This document shows positions 8,093-15,453 of a stretch of DNA of 28,227 nucleotides, in pieces. This DNA is from an uncultured bacterium (lineage in GTDB: Bacteria; Actinomycetota; Coriobacteriia; Coriobacteriales; Coriobacteriaceae). A program made the position numbers and the translations under genes. Location: positions 1-28,227 of the forward strand of contig CAJMRP010000008.1 in the NCBI GenBank assembly GCA_905215765.1, in the 5' to 3' direction. Within the stretch, counting starts at the first letter, position 1. Every line of letters begins with the position of its first letter. The notes under the pieces are model-generated. The model made no database searches, was not told where the DNA came from, and saw only the letters and a program-made list of their open reading frames with translations.

Positions 8093-8110
8093 CGTGTGCG
8101 TAAGCGCATG
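8093..8110 (+). promoter_or_regulatory. GUAA-loop hairpin just before the ppdK ribosome site
   Basis: CGTGTGC-GTAA-GCGCATG folds into a seven-pair stem (two G-U pairs) with a GUAA tetraloop, ending right before the GAAGGGGAAG ribosome site. It shares 11 bases (GCGTAAGCGCA) and its position with the hairpin before ppsR. Confidence 0.4.
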
Positions 8111-8124
8111 GAAGGGGAAGTATC

Positions 8125-10875
8125 GTGAGCGATTGCAAGAGGGTTTACCGTTTTGGAACCGACGCCCAGGGCACCTGTGTCACCGAGGGCGACAAGTCCA
8201 TGAACTTCGTGCTTGGCGGCAAGGGCGCAAACCTTGCCGAGATGAGCCGCATCGGCCTGCCGGTTCCCGGTGGTTTTACCATTACCTGCCAGACCTGTGT
8301 CGAGTACTCCGGTGCCGGCAACGTCTGGCCCGAAGGCGCGCTCGATGAGATCGTTGCCGCCGAGGAAGACCTCGAGTCCCGCTGCGGCAAAAAGCTCGGT
8401 GACGCCTCCGATCCGCTGCTCGTGTCGGTTCGCTCGGGCGCTCCGTTTTCCATGCCCGGCATGATGGACACGGTCCTCAACTTGGGTCTCAACGACGACT
8501 CCGTTCAGGGTCTCATTGCCCAGACGCAAAACCCGCGCTTTGCTTGGGATAGCTACCGCCGCTTTATCCAGATGTTTTCCAACGTCGTCATGGGCGTTGA
8601 CGCCGACCTGTTCGAGAACGCCCTGACCCAGGCCCGTCTGGTCGCCGGCGTTCGCGTCGATTCCGAGCTTTCGGCCGAGGACCTGCAGGAACTCGTCGAG
8701 ACTTTTAAGGGCATCTTCTCCGAGAACGTCGATGCCGCCCTGTATCCCGAGCTCGAGGTCGCTGACGGCAAGCCCGTCTTCCCACACGATCCGGAGCTCC
8801 AGCTGCGCCTTGCCATCCAGGCCGTCTTTGGCAGCTGGATGAACGAGCGCGCCTGCATCTATCGCAAACAGCACGGCATCTCCGACGAGCTCGGCACCGC
8901 CGTCAACGTCCAGGCCATGGCCTTTGGCAACAAGGGCGAGACCTCTGCGACGGGCCTCGCCTTTACGCGCAATCCGGCCGACGGCACCAAGGAGTTCTAC
9001 GGTGACTTTTTGGTCAACGCCCAGGGCGAGGACGTCGTCGCCGGTATCCGCAACACCGAGCCCATCGCCGACCTCAAGACCACCCCGGGCCTCGAGTCCG
9101 CAGGTGAGGAGCTCGAGCGCGTGTTCCTGACGCTCGAGGATCATTACCGCGATATGTGCGATATCGAGTTCACCATCGAGCAGGGCAAGCTCTGGATGCT
9201 CCAGACCCGCGTGGGCAAGCGTACTGCCACCGCCGCCCTGTGCATCGCCATCGAAATGGTCGAGGAAGGCCTGATCACCCGCGAAGAGGCCGTGAGCCGT
9301 ATCGATCCCGCGCAACTCGACCAGCTCCTTCACCCGCAGTTTGACGCCTCCAAGAAGTACGAGGCTCTCGCCAGCGGTCTTAATGCCAGCCCCGGTGCCG
9401 CCGTGGGCGAGGTCGTGTTCTCGAGCGACGACGCTGTCGCGCGTTCCGCCGAGGGTCACAAGGTCATTCTGGTTCGTTGGGAGACCAACCCCGACGACCT
9501 GAAGGGCATGGTCGCCGCCGAGGGCATCCTGACCAGCCACGGTGGCAAGACGAGCCATGCCGCCGTTATCGCCCGCGGCATGGGTACGCCCTGCGTCTGC
9601 GGCGTTGAGCGCTTCCACATCGACGCCGCCGAGAAGGTCGTGCGCATCGAGGGCAGCGACCGCGTATTGAACGAGGGCGATGTCATCTCCATCGACGGCA
9701 CCCAGGGCATCGTCGTCGACGGTCCCGTCGACCTGGTCTCCGCCGAGCTTACCGGCGACCTGGACACCATCCTGTCCTGGGCCGACGAGATTCGCCTGGA
9801 CGAGACCTGTGGCCATGCCAACCATGTGCGCGTCAACGCCGACAATCCCGAGGATGCCGAGCTCGCCCTCGAGTTTGGCGCCGAGGCTATTGGCCTGTGC
9901 CGCACCGAGCACATGTTCCTGGGCGATCGCAAGAACATCATCCAGAGCTTTATCCTGTCTGACGATGAGGCCGTGAAGCAGCAGGCCCTGGCCGACCTGC
10001 TCAAGGTTCAGACCGAGGACTTCCTGGCGATGTTCAAGACCATGTCCGGTCGCGATGTGGTCGTCCGCCTGCTCGATCCGCCGCTTCATGAGTTCCTGGA
10101 TAATCCTCGCGAGCTCGAGGTCGCCATCACCAAGAAGGAAGCCGCCGGCGCCAGCGAGGAAGAGCTTGCAGCCCTGCGCGCCCGCCTGCGTCGTATCGAC
10201 GGCATGGTCGAGTCCAACCCGATGCTCGGCCTGCGCGGTGTGCGCCTGTCCGTCGTCTTTAGCGATCTGCCGCTCATGCAGGTTCGCGCCGTCGCCACGG
10301 CTGCTGCCCGCCTCATCAAGGAAGGCGTCGACCCGCGCCCCGAGATCATGGTTCCGCTCGTTTCCATCACGGCCGAGCATGTCCAGACGCGCGAGGTCAT
10401 CGAGCGTGTCATCGCCGAGGTATCCGCCGAGGAGGGCGTCGAGCTCAACATTCCCGTGGGCACGATGCTCGAGCTGCCGCGTGCCTGCATGGTTGCCGAC
10501 GAGATCGCCCATCATGCCGACTTCTTCTGCTTTGGCACCAACGACCTCACGCAGACGACCTTCGGCTTCTCCCGCGACGACGCCGAGGCCAAGTTCATCC
10601 CGCTGTACATGCACAAGAAGATCTTGAAGAACAACCCCTTCGAGACCATCGACTCGGCGGTACTCGAGCTGGTGCGCATGGCCGTCGAGAAGGGTCGCGC
10701 CACCAATCCCGACATGCACTTTGGCGTGTGCGGCGAGCACGGCGGCGACCCCAAGTCCATCAAGGGCCTGTTTAACGTGGCCGACGTGGATTACGTGTCC
10801 TGCTCGCCCTATCGCGTACCCCTCGCACGTCTTGCGGCCGCCCAGGCCAAGCTCGAGGCCAAGCGTTCCGCCTAA
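8125..10875 (+). CDS. ppdK: Pyruvate, phosphate dikinase
   Basis: Interconverts pyruvate + ATP + Pi and PEP + AMP + PPi, working at the pyruvate-PEP node of glycolysis or gluconeogenesis. The 916-residue length is close to the family norm. The N-terminal ATP-grasp domain has FVLGGKGANLAEMSRIGLPVPGGF and SVRSGAPFSMPGMMDT. The swivelling phosphohistidine domain has GGKTSHAAVIARG (473-485), with catalytic His478 and, two residues earlier, Thr476, the expected target of the PpsR-type regulator encoded upstream. The C-terminal PEP/pyruvate barrel has FGTNDLTQTTFGFSRDD and the catalytic Cys in VCGEHGGDP. The start is GTG 8125, with GGGGAAG four bases before it. A strong hairpin follows the gene, so it probably ends its transcript. 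Confidence 0.97.
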   Translation: MSDCKRVYRFGTDAQGTCVTEGDKSMNFVLGGKGANLAEMSRIGLPVPGGFTITCQTCVEYSGAGNVWPEGALDEIVAAEEDLESRCGKKLGDASDPLLVSVRSGAPFSMPGMMDTVLNLGLNDDSVQGLIAQTQNPRFAWDSYRRFIQMFSNVVMGVDADLFENALTQARLVAGVRVDSELSAEDLQELVETFKGIFSENVDAALYPELEVADGKPVFPHDPELQLRLAIQAVFGSWMNERACIYRKQHGISDELGTAVNVQAMAFGNKGETSATGLAFTRNPADGTKEFYGDFLVNAQGEDVVAGIRNTEPIADLKTTPGLESAGEELERVFLTLEDHYRDMCDIEFTIEQGKLWMLQTRVGKRTATAALCIAIEMVEEGLITREEAVSRIDPAQLDQLLHPQFDASKKYEALASGLNASPGAAVGEVVFSSDDAVARSAEGHKVILVRWETNPDDLKGMVAAEGILTSHGGKTSHAAVIARGMGTPCVCGVERFHIDAAEKVVRIEGSDRVLNEGDVISIDGTQGIVVDGPVDLVSAELTGDLDTILSWADEIRLDETCGHANHVRVNADNPEDAELALEFGAEAIGLCRTEHMFLGDRKNIIQSFILSDDEAVKQQALADLLKVQTEDFLAMFKTMSGRDVVVRLLDPPLHEFLDNPRELEVAITKKEAAGASEEELAALRARLRRIDGMVESNPMLGLRGVRLSVVFSDLPLMQVRAVATAAARLIKEGVDPRPEIMVPLVSITAEHVQTREVIERVIAEVSAEEGVELNIPVGTMLELPRACMVADEIAHHADFFCFGTNDLTQTTFGFSRDDAEAKFIPLYMHKKILKNNPFETIDSAVLELVRMAVEKGRATNPDMHFGVCGEHGGDPKSIKGLFNVADVDYVSCSPYRVPLARLAAAQAKLEAKRSA

Positions 10876-10913
10876 CGTTTTGGGCGTAGACGCCTAGTGT
10901 AGCCCCCCTCATG

Positions 10914-10945
10914 CCGCCCGTCTCATTTGTGAGACGGGCGGTTAT
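10914..10945 (+). terminator. Hairpin terminator after ppdK
   Basis: A perfect 12-base-pair stem (10914-10925 with 10930-10941, arms CCGCCCGTCTCA and TGAGACGGGCGG) with a TTTG loop is followed by a short, poor T-run (TTAT). It lies 38 bases after the ppdK stop. Very stable stem but a weak U-tract. Confidence 0.7.
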
Positions 10946-10987
10946 CATGTGCGGGTTTTGTCTTTTTGTCTGCGTAAAAAATTGTTC

Positions 10988-11015
10988 TTGCAGCAGAAAC
11001 CCGCGCGTGTATACT
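10988..11015 (+). promoter_or_regulatory. Candidate rplS promoter
   Basis: TTGCAG (10988-10993), a 16-base spacer and TATACT (11010-11015) lie about 70 bases before rplS and after the ppdK terminator. The resulting leader contains the inverted repeat GTGCCG-N12-CGGCAC (11037-11060), a possible structured 5' UTR. Confidence 0.5.
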
Positions 11016-11084
11016 CGAATACGTTTGTTCAACTACGTGCCGGCCATGGTGGTACGGCACCTCTAGAAGAGTAAGGAATTGCAC

Positions 11085-11426
11085 ATGGATTACATCCGCG
11101 CAATCGAGCGTCAGCAGATCCGCGAGGACATTCCTCAGGTTCGCGTCGCCGACAACGTCAAGGTTCACTACCGCATTAAGGAAGGCGACCGCGAGCGCAT
11201 CCAGGTCTTCCAGGGCGACGTCATCCGCATGGCCGGCGCCGGTGCCCGCGAGACCTTCACCGTCCGCAAGATGTCTTTCGGTGTCGGTGTTGAGCGTACC
11301 TTCCCGCTTCACAGCCCCAAGATCGCCAAGCTCGAGGTCGTTCGTCATGGTCGCGTCCGTCGCGCCAAGCTGTACTACCTCCGCGACAAGGTGGGCAAGG
11401 CTGCTCGCATCCCCGAGAAGCGCTAA
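11085..11426 (+). CDS. rplS: 50S ribosomal protein L19
   Basis: Large-subunit protein at the 30S-50S interface. ATG 11085 (MDYIRAIERQQIREDIPQVRVADNV) is where homology begins and is preceded by TAAGGA eight bases away; the TTG two codons upstream is ignored. The product is 113 residues, full length. Characteristic segments are VKVHYRIKEGDRERIQVFQGDVI, FTVRKMSFGVGVERTFPLHSPKIAKLEVVRHGRVRRAKLYYLR and the C-terminal GKAARIPEK. In many bacteria rplS closes the rpsP-rimM-trmD operon; here it stands alone between two terminators with its own promoter. Codon use is strongly biased, as for other highly expressed genes. Confidence 0.97.
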   Translation: MDYIRAIERQQIREDIPQVRVADNVKVHYRIKEGDRERIQVFQGDVIRMAGAGARETFTVRKMSFGVGVERTFPLHSPKIAKLEVVRHGRVRRAKLYYLRDKVGKAARIPEKR

Positions 11427-11460
11427 GAAGATCGCAGCGTCTGTCCACTCGTTTGGACGT

Positions 11461-11490
11461 AAGGGTCACCTTCGGGTGGCCCTTCTTTTT
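11461..11490 (+). terminator. Rho-independent terminator after rplS
   Basis: AAGGGTCACC-TTCG-GGTGGCCCTT forms a ten-pair stem (one G-U pair) with a stabilising UUCG loop, followed by CTTTTT. This is a textbook intrinsic terminator 34 bases after the rplS stop. Confidence 0.9.
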
Positions 11491-11520
11491 ATCTGATATT
11501 GCATGCAAGGAGGGCCTGGT

Positions 11521-12309
11521 ATGGCCAATATGACGAGCTCGGTTTCGGCATCGCAGGTTGCCGGAGAGCTAGCGAGCGCAACGTTTGAGGAGATCCCCGC
11601 CCTCGTGGAGCATTATCGCGAGGACCCGCGCCAGCAGGTGATCAAGGCTTGTGAACGCGCCCTCAAACGCCATGCTAAGGAACTTGCCGAGCGCGAGCGC
11701 GTCAATGACATGTACGAGCTTATGCATGAGTTTGGCGGCGATGGGGTGGTCGTTGGTGTCGACGAGGTGGGTCGCGGATCGGTGGCCGGTCCCCTGACGG
11801 TGTGTGCCGTGTGCCTTCCCATGGAGCCGCGCGTCTGGGGCATCAACGATTCCAAAAAGCTCACGCCGGCGCGCCGCGAGTTGCTCTCAGTGAAGATTGC
11901 CGAGGTGGCGACGGCGATCGGTTTTTGCCATATCGCGCCTAAGGATATCGATGAGATGGGCATGGCCCGTGCTATCCGTACCGCCGTTGCGGGCGCCGTG
12001 GCCGATACGGGGCTCGAGCCCGACTGCGTCCTCATGGATGGCAACCCCTTGGGCGCTGTTCCTAACGAGCGCGATGTGGTGAAAGGCGATGCCAAGATCG
12101 CCTGCATCGCCGCAGCGTCCATCATGGCCAAGGTCACGCGTGACGAGATGATGGTCGAGTACGACGCCGAGTACCCTGAGTACCATCTGGCCGAGTCGAA
12201 GGGCTATGCGAGCCCCGAGCACATCGAGGCCATTCGCAAACATGGACTTTGTCCGCTGCATCGCGTGAGCTTTTGCGGAAACTTTCTGCAGACTGAGCGC
12301 CTTTTCTAG
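11521..12309 (+). CDS. rnhB: Ribonuclease HII
   Basis: Endonuclease cutting RNA in RNA-DNA hybrids and at single ribonucleotides misincorporated in DNA. ATG 11521 is chosen because AAGGAGGG (11507-11514) lies six bases upstream, giving 262 residues. A helical N-terminal extension of about 75 residues (typical of the long Gram-positive RnhB form) precedes the catalytic core. The DEDD residues are visible: Asp81 and Glu82 in VVGVDEVGRGSVAGP, an Asp in CVLMDGNPLG, and an Asp in VTRDEMM, with KGDAKIACIAAASIMAKV between. It follows the rplS terminator and is closed by its own terminator at 12361, so it seems to be transcribed alone. Confidence 0.96.
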   Translation: MANMTSSVSASQVAGELASATFEEIPALVEHYREDPRQQVIKACERALKRHAKELAERERVNDMYELMHEFGGDGVVVGVDEVGRGSVAGPLTVCAVCLPMEPRVWGINDSKKLTPARRELLSVKIAEVATAIGFCHIAPKDIDEMGMARAIRTAVAGAVADTGLEPDCVLMDGNPLGAVPNERDVVKGDAKIACIAAASIMAKVTRDEMMVEYDAEYPEYHLAESKGYASPEHIEAIRKHGLCPLHRVSFCGNFLQTERLF

Positions 12310-12360
12310 GCCAATTGTGGAGACAGGGACCTCTGGGGTTTTATAAACCTGCTGGTAGCT

Positions 12361-12400
12361 GGCCGTATGCAGCACCATTGCTGCGTACGGCCCGTTTTTT
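12361..12400 (+). terminator. Rho-independent terminator after rnhB
   Basis: A 14-pair stem (12361-12374 with 12379-12392, one G-U pair), loop CCAT, is followed by CCG-type bases and TTTTTT (12395-12400). It begins 52 bases after the rnhB stop. The rest of 12310-12498 carries no gene; I see no convincing promoter in it although yraN must be transcribed from somewhere here. Confidence 0.9.
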
Positions 12401-12498
12401 GTCGGCATTTGGTCAGCTTTTGGTTTGCTTCCGGTACTTACCCGCATGAAAGGTGCCCTCATCATCGGGGCAATGCAGTGTGCGGGAAAGGAGACCCC

Positions 12499-12984
12499 AT
12501 GAGTGCCGCAAGCAAAAAGAGCAAGACGCAGCAGCTCAAGGAGCGTTGGGAAAACGGCGAGCTCGACTGCGGGGCGATGACGCCCGAGTTTATCAAGGGG
12601 CTCAGTCCTCGCGAGCTGGGCATGCTGGGCGAGCTGATCACCATCGACTACTTTAACGAGCGCGGCTACACCTTGCTGGAGCAGGGCTATCGTTGTACTG
12701 AGGGCGAGGCCGACCTGGTGTTGCTCGATGAGCTTGACGATGTCGTGGTGATGGCCGAGGTCAAGACCAGGCGCGTCGCCCTGGATTGCACCACGCGGGT
12801 CTTTCCCGAGGAGGCCGTGGATGCCCAAAAGCAGCGTCGGTATCGCCGTATCGCAAGTTGCTATCTCATGGAGCACTATCCGCTCAAGGCGATCCGCTTC
12901 GATGCCGTGGGTGTCACCATTCGCGGCGGGCATATCGCCGAGATCGAGCATCAGTACAACGCGTTCGATTGGCAGGTGTCGTGA
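12499..12984 (+). CDS. yraN: YraN/UPF0102 family nuclease-like protein
   Basis: Member of the YraN (UPF0102) family, which has a restriction-endonuclease-like fold and is usually linked with comM and dprA; its physiological role is not well settled. ATG 12499 follows AAAGGAGA by five bases, giving 161 residues. The family core begins near residue 35 (LSPRELGMLGELITIDYFNERGY) and includes the nuclease-like motif GEADLVLLDE...VMAEVKTRR, with Asp72, Glu87 and Lys89 in the PD-(D/E)xK arrangement. The N-terminal 35 residues are a charged extension. Its stop codon overlaps the start of comM by one base, so translation is probably coupled. Confidence 0.9.
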   Translation: MSAASKKSKTQQLKERWENGELDCGAMTPEFIKGLSPRELGMLGELITIDYFNERGYTLLEQGYRCTEGEADLVLLDELDDVVVMAEVKTRRVALDCTTRVFPEEAVDAQKQRRYRRIASCYLMEHYPLKAIRFDAVGVTIRGGHIAEIEHQYNAFDWQVS

Positions 12985-14507
12985 TGGCGTTCGAGACGTT
13001 TGCCGTTCACGCGGCCTGCATCCGCGGCGTCGAGGCGATTCCCGTCACGGTCGAGGTCTCGCTTGCCGGCGGCGTTCCGGGCATCCAGATGCTCGGCATA
13101 CCGAGTATGGAGGTGATGGAGTCGCGCGGTCGTATTCGCTGCGCGATGCGCTCCGCCGGGTTCGAGATCCCGCGCTCGGGCATTACGGTCAATCTGGCGC
13201 CCGGCGATATCCGCAAGACCGGTAGCGGCTTTGATCTGCCCATCGCCATCGCGGTATTGGCGGCCGATGGGCAGATTCCCCGCGACAACCTCGATCGTTG
13301 TCTTATCGCCGGCGAGCTTGGCTTGGACGGTACGGTGCTTCCTGTCAAGGGCGAGGTGGCGTTTCAGTTATTGGCGCGTGATTTGGGGCTGTCCTTTATC
13401 GCCGGCAGGTCAGACCAGCATGTGCCACTCACGGGCGTGGATTGCGGATTCATCGATCATTTGTCTCAGCTTGCTCATGGTATGGGCGATGCCGCGCGGC
13501 ACTACTTGGATTCCGAGGGCGTCGAGGCGACCTTTGAGCCTGAGCTCGACTATGCCGACGTGCTGGGGCAGGAAGTCGCTAAACGCGGCATGGCGCTTGC
13601 GGCGGCAGGAGAACTCGGCTTGCTCATGATCGGGTCTCCGGGATCGGGCAAGACGATGCTCGCACGCCGTATGACCGGCATCCTGCCCGAGCTTTCCGTT
13701 GAGGATCAGCAGGAGGCACTGTGCATCCATTCGGTTTTGGGTGAGAACATTGATGGCTTGTTGGCGGGGCACCGCCCCTTCCGCAGTCCCCACCACAGTA
13801 TTTCGACCGCAGGCCTTATCGGCGGCGGGCGCCCGGTGCACCCGGGTGAGATCAGCCTTGCTCATGGCGGCGTGCTCTTTTTGGACGAGCTTGCCGAGTT
13901 TCCCACTGGCGTGCTGCAGACGCTGCGTCAGCCCATCGAGCGCGGCTACGTGAGGATCGTACGCGTCGACGGGGCTTTTACCTTCCCGTCGCGCTTTCAG
14001 CTGCTGGCTGCGAGCAATCCCTGCCCCTGCGGCTTTTTGGGCGATCGCGAGGTGCCGTGTCGCTGCTCGGCGGCGATGGTCGAGCGCTATCGGTCTAAAC
14101 TGCGCGGTCCTTTGGCCGACCGTATCGACATGATGATCGATGTGACCCGTCCCGACCCTCAAGTGATTATCGAGGGTGCGGAGGGCATGTCGTCGGCCGA
14201 GTTACGTGACTACGTTGTGCGCGGTCGCGCCTTTCGCGCTTGGCGCGAATCCCGCATGGACGATGCGGATGCCGAGGCCGAGGATGACGAGACACGGTCC
14301 ATTGACGGCGTCGTTTCGACCTTTGAGCTCGATGATGCGGCGGAGAAGTGTGTGCTCGGCCTGTCGAAGCGCACGCATCTCACAGGGCGTGGCATCGTGC
14401 GCCTTGTTCGCATTGCGCGCACGATCGCAGATGTCGCCGAGAGCGAGCAGGTGACGCAGGACCACGTGCTCGAGGCGGCGATGTACCAGGGAAGGAGGGA
14501 CCAATGA
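12984..14507 (+). CDS. comM: ComM/YifB-type AAA+ ATPase (Mg-chelatase-like)
   Basis: AAA+ helicase-like ATPase of the ComM/YifB family. In Vibrio and relatives ComM drives branch migration during integration of transforming DNA. ATG 12984 overlaps the yraN stop, with GGCAGGTG upstream; the same frame is open further back inside yraN but homology starts here (FETFAVHAACIRGVEAIPVTVE). The 507-residue product has an N-terminal ChlI-like/Lon-protease-fold domain (about 20-145), Walker A GSPGSGKT (217-224), Walker B VLFLDELAEF (Asp301, Glu302), a cysteine cluster in NPCPCGFLGDREVPCRC, and a C-terminal helical domain. It is adjacent to dprA, strengthening a role in DNA processing. Confidence 0.95.
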   Translation: MAFETFAVHAACIRGVEAIPVTVEVSLAGGVPGIQMLGIPSMEVMESRGRIRCAMRSAGFEIPRSGITVNLAPGDIRKTGSGFDLPIAIAVLAADGQIPRDNLDRCLIAGELGLDGTVLPVKGEVAFQLLARDLGLSFIAGRSDQHVPLTGVDCGFIDHLSQLAHGMGDAARHYLDSEGVEATFEPELDYADVLGQEVAKRGMALAAAGELGLLMIGSPGSGKTMLARRMTGILPELSVEDQQEALCIHSVLGENIDGLLAGHRPFRSPHHSISTAGLIGGGRPVHPGEISLAHGGVLFLDELAEFPTGVLQTLRQPIERGYVRIVRVDGAFTFPSRFQLLAASNPCPCGFLGDREVPCRCSAAMVERYRSKLRGPLADRIDMMIDVTRPDPQVIIEGAEGMSSAELRDYVVRGRAFRAWRESRMDDADAEAEDDETRSIDGVVSTFELDDAAEKCVLGLSKRTHLTGRGIVRLVRIARTIADVAESEQVTQDHVLEAAMYQGRRDQ

Positions 14508-15439
14508 TGGCTGAGGGGACCTTCGAGCTGCATCCAGGTGACGCGTTGTATCCCGAGACCGTTTTGGAGCTTTCTGATGTACCTCAGACGCTCTATGTGC
14601 GCGGCAACCCCGAGGCGCTTTCGACGCCCGCGCTCTCCATCATCGGTGCGCGAAAGGCCTCGCCGTATGGTCTTGCCGTGGCAGAGCTTGCGGCGAAGGT
14701 GGCGGTTGAGGCGGGAGTGACGGTAGTTTCGGGCGGTGCGGTCGGTTGTGACCAGGCCTCGGGTTGGGCTGCGGTCAACGCCGGCGGCAAACACGTTGTG
14801 GTGCTGGGGACGGGCGCCGACGTGGTCTACCCGCGTTCGAGCGCGGGGCTGATTACGCGCACGCTTGATACGGGTGGCGCGGTCGTGTCGATCTCTCCGT
14901 GGGGCATGGGTCCGCGCAAGTTCGCCTTTCCGCGCCGCAATCGCGTAATCGCGGCCCTGTCGCAAGCCCTCTTTGTATCCGAGGCGGGTATGCCTTCTGG
15001 GACGTTTTCCACAGCCGAGGCTGCTATGGATTTGGGGCGCGAACTTCTTGCCGTGCCGGGGTCGATCCTATCGCCCGAGTCGCGTGGCACGAATTACCTC
15101 ATTGCGAACGGTGCCTGCTGCATCGTCGACGAGGAATCTATCGAGATGGCTATCTCACGCATCTACGGAACCCTGCGCTACTCGCGCCCCGATGCTCCCG
15201 GCATTGCCGACCTGGATCCAACGCAGCAGACCGTGATGCATGCGCTCATCGCCTCTCCGCTCAAGGTCGACGACATCGCGGCGCTCGTCTCGCTCGATGC
15301 TGTCGGCGTACTCAAACTCTTGGGTTCGCTTGAACTCGAGGGTCTTATCGAGCGCATGATGGATGGAAGGTATGCGCCCTCCAAGTTTGCCCTTCACGCC
15401 CAGACACCCTTCGGTCACAATGGAAAACGTGTCAATTAG
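14504..15439 (+). CDS. dprA: DNA-processing protein DprA
   Basis: Protects incoming single-stranded DNA during transformation and loads RecA. Start ATG 14504 overlaps the comM stop (ATGA); ATG 14507 immediately after is equally possible, as GGAGG at 14494-14498 suits both. The product is 311 residues. The Rossmann-like core shows LSIIGARKASPYG (45-56), VVSGGAVGCDQAS (74-86), VVVLGTGADVVYP (98-110) and FPRRNRVIAALS (142-153). A winged-helix (DML1-like) domain forms the C-terminus (about 225-295). The usual SGxARGID motif is here SGGAVGCD, lacking the conserved basic residue, and no SAM domain precedes the core. The family call is firm; activity of the altered motif is open. Confidence 0.93.
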   Translation: MMAEGTFELHPGDALYPETVLELSDVPQTLYVRGNPEALSTPALSIIGARKASPYGLAVAELAAKVAVEAGVTVVSGGAVGCDQASGWAAVNAGGKHVVVLGTGADVVYPRSSAGLITRTLDTGGAVVSISPWGMGPRKFAFPRRNRVIAALSQALFVSEAGMPSGTFSTAEAAMDLGRELLAVPGSILSPESRGTNYLIANGACCIVDEESIEMAISRIYGTLRYSRPDAPGIADLDPTQQTVMHALIASPLKVDDIAALVSLDAVGVLKLLGSLELEGLIERMMDGRYAPSKFALHAQTPFGHNGKRVN

Positions 15440-15453
15440 AAAGGTGTTTGCAG

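Noticed and set aside
8083..10740. An 885-codon open frame on the minus strand opposite ppdK
   Set aside because: Same codon-bias artefact opposite a highly conserved enzyme; no ribosome site, domain or operon context supports it.
12786..12983. Upstream extension of the comM frame within yraN
   Set aside because: The extension is the shifted reading of yraN; ComM homology begins at ATG 12984, which also has a ribosome site and stop-start overlap.
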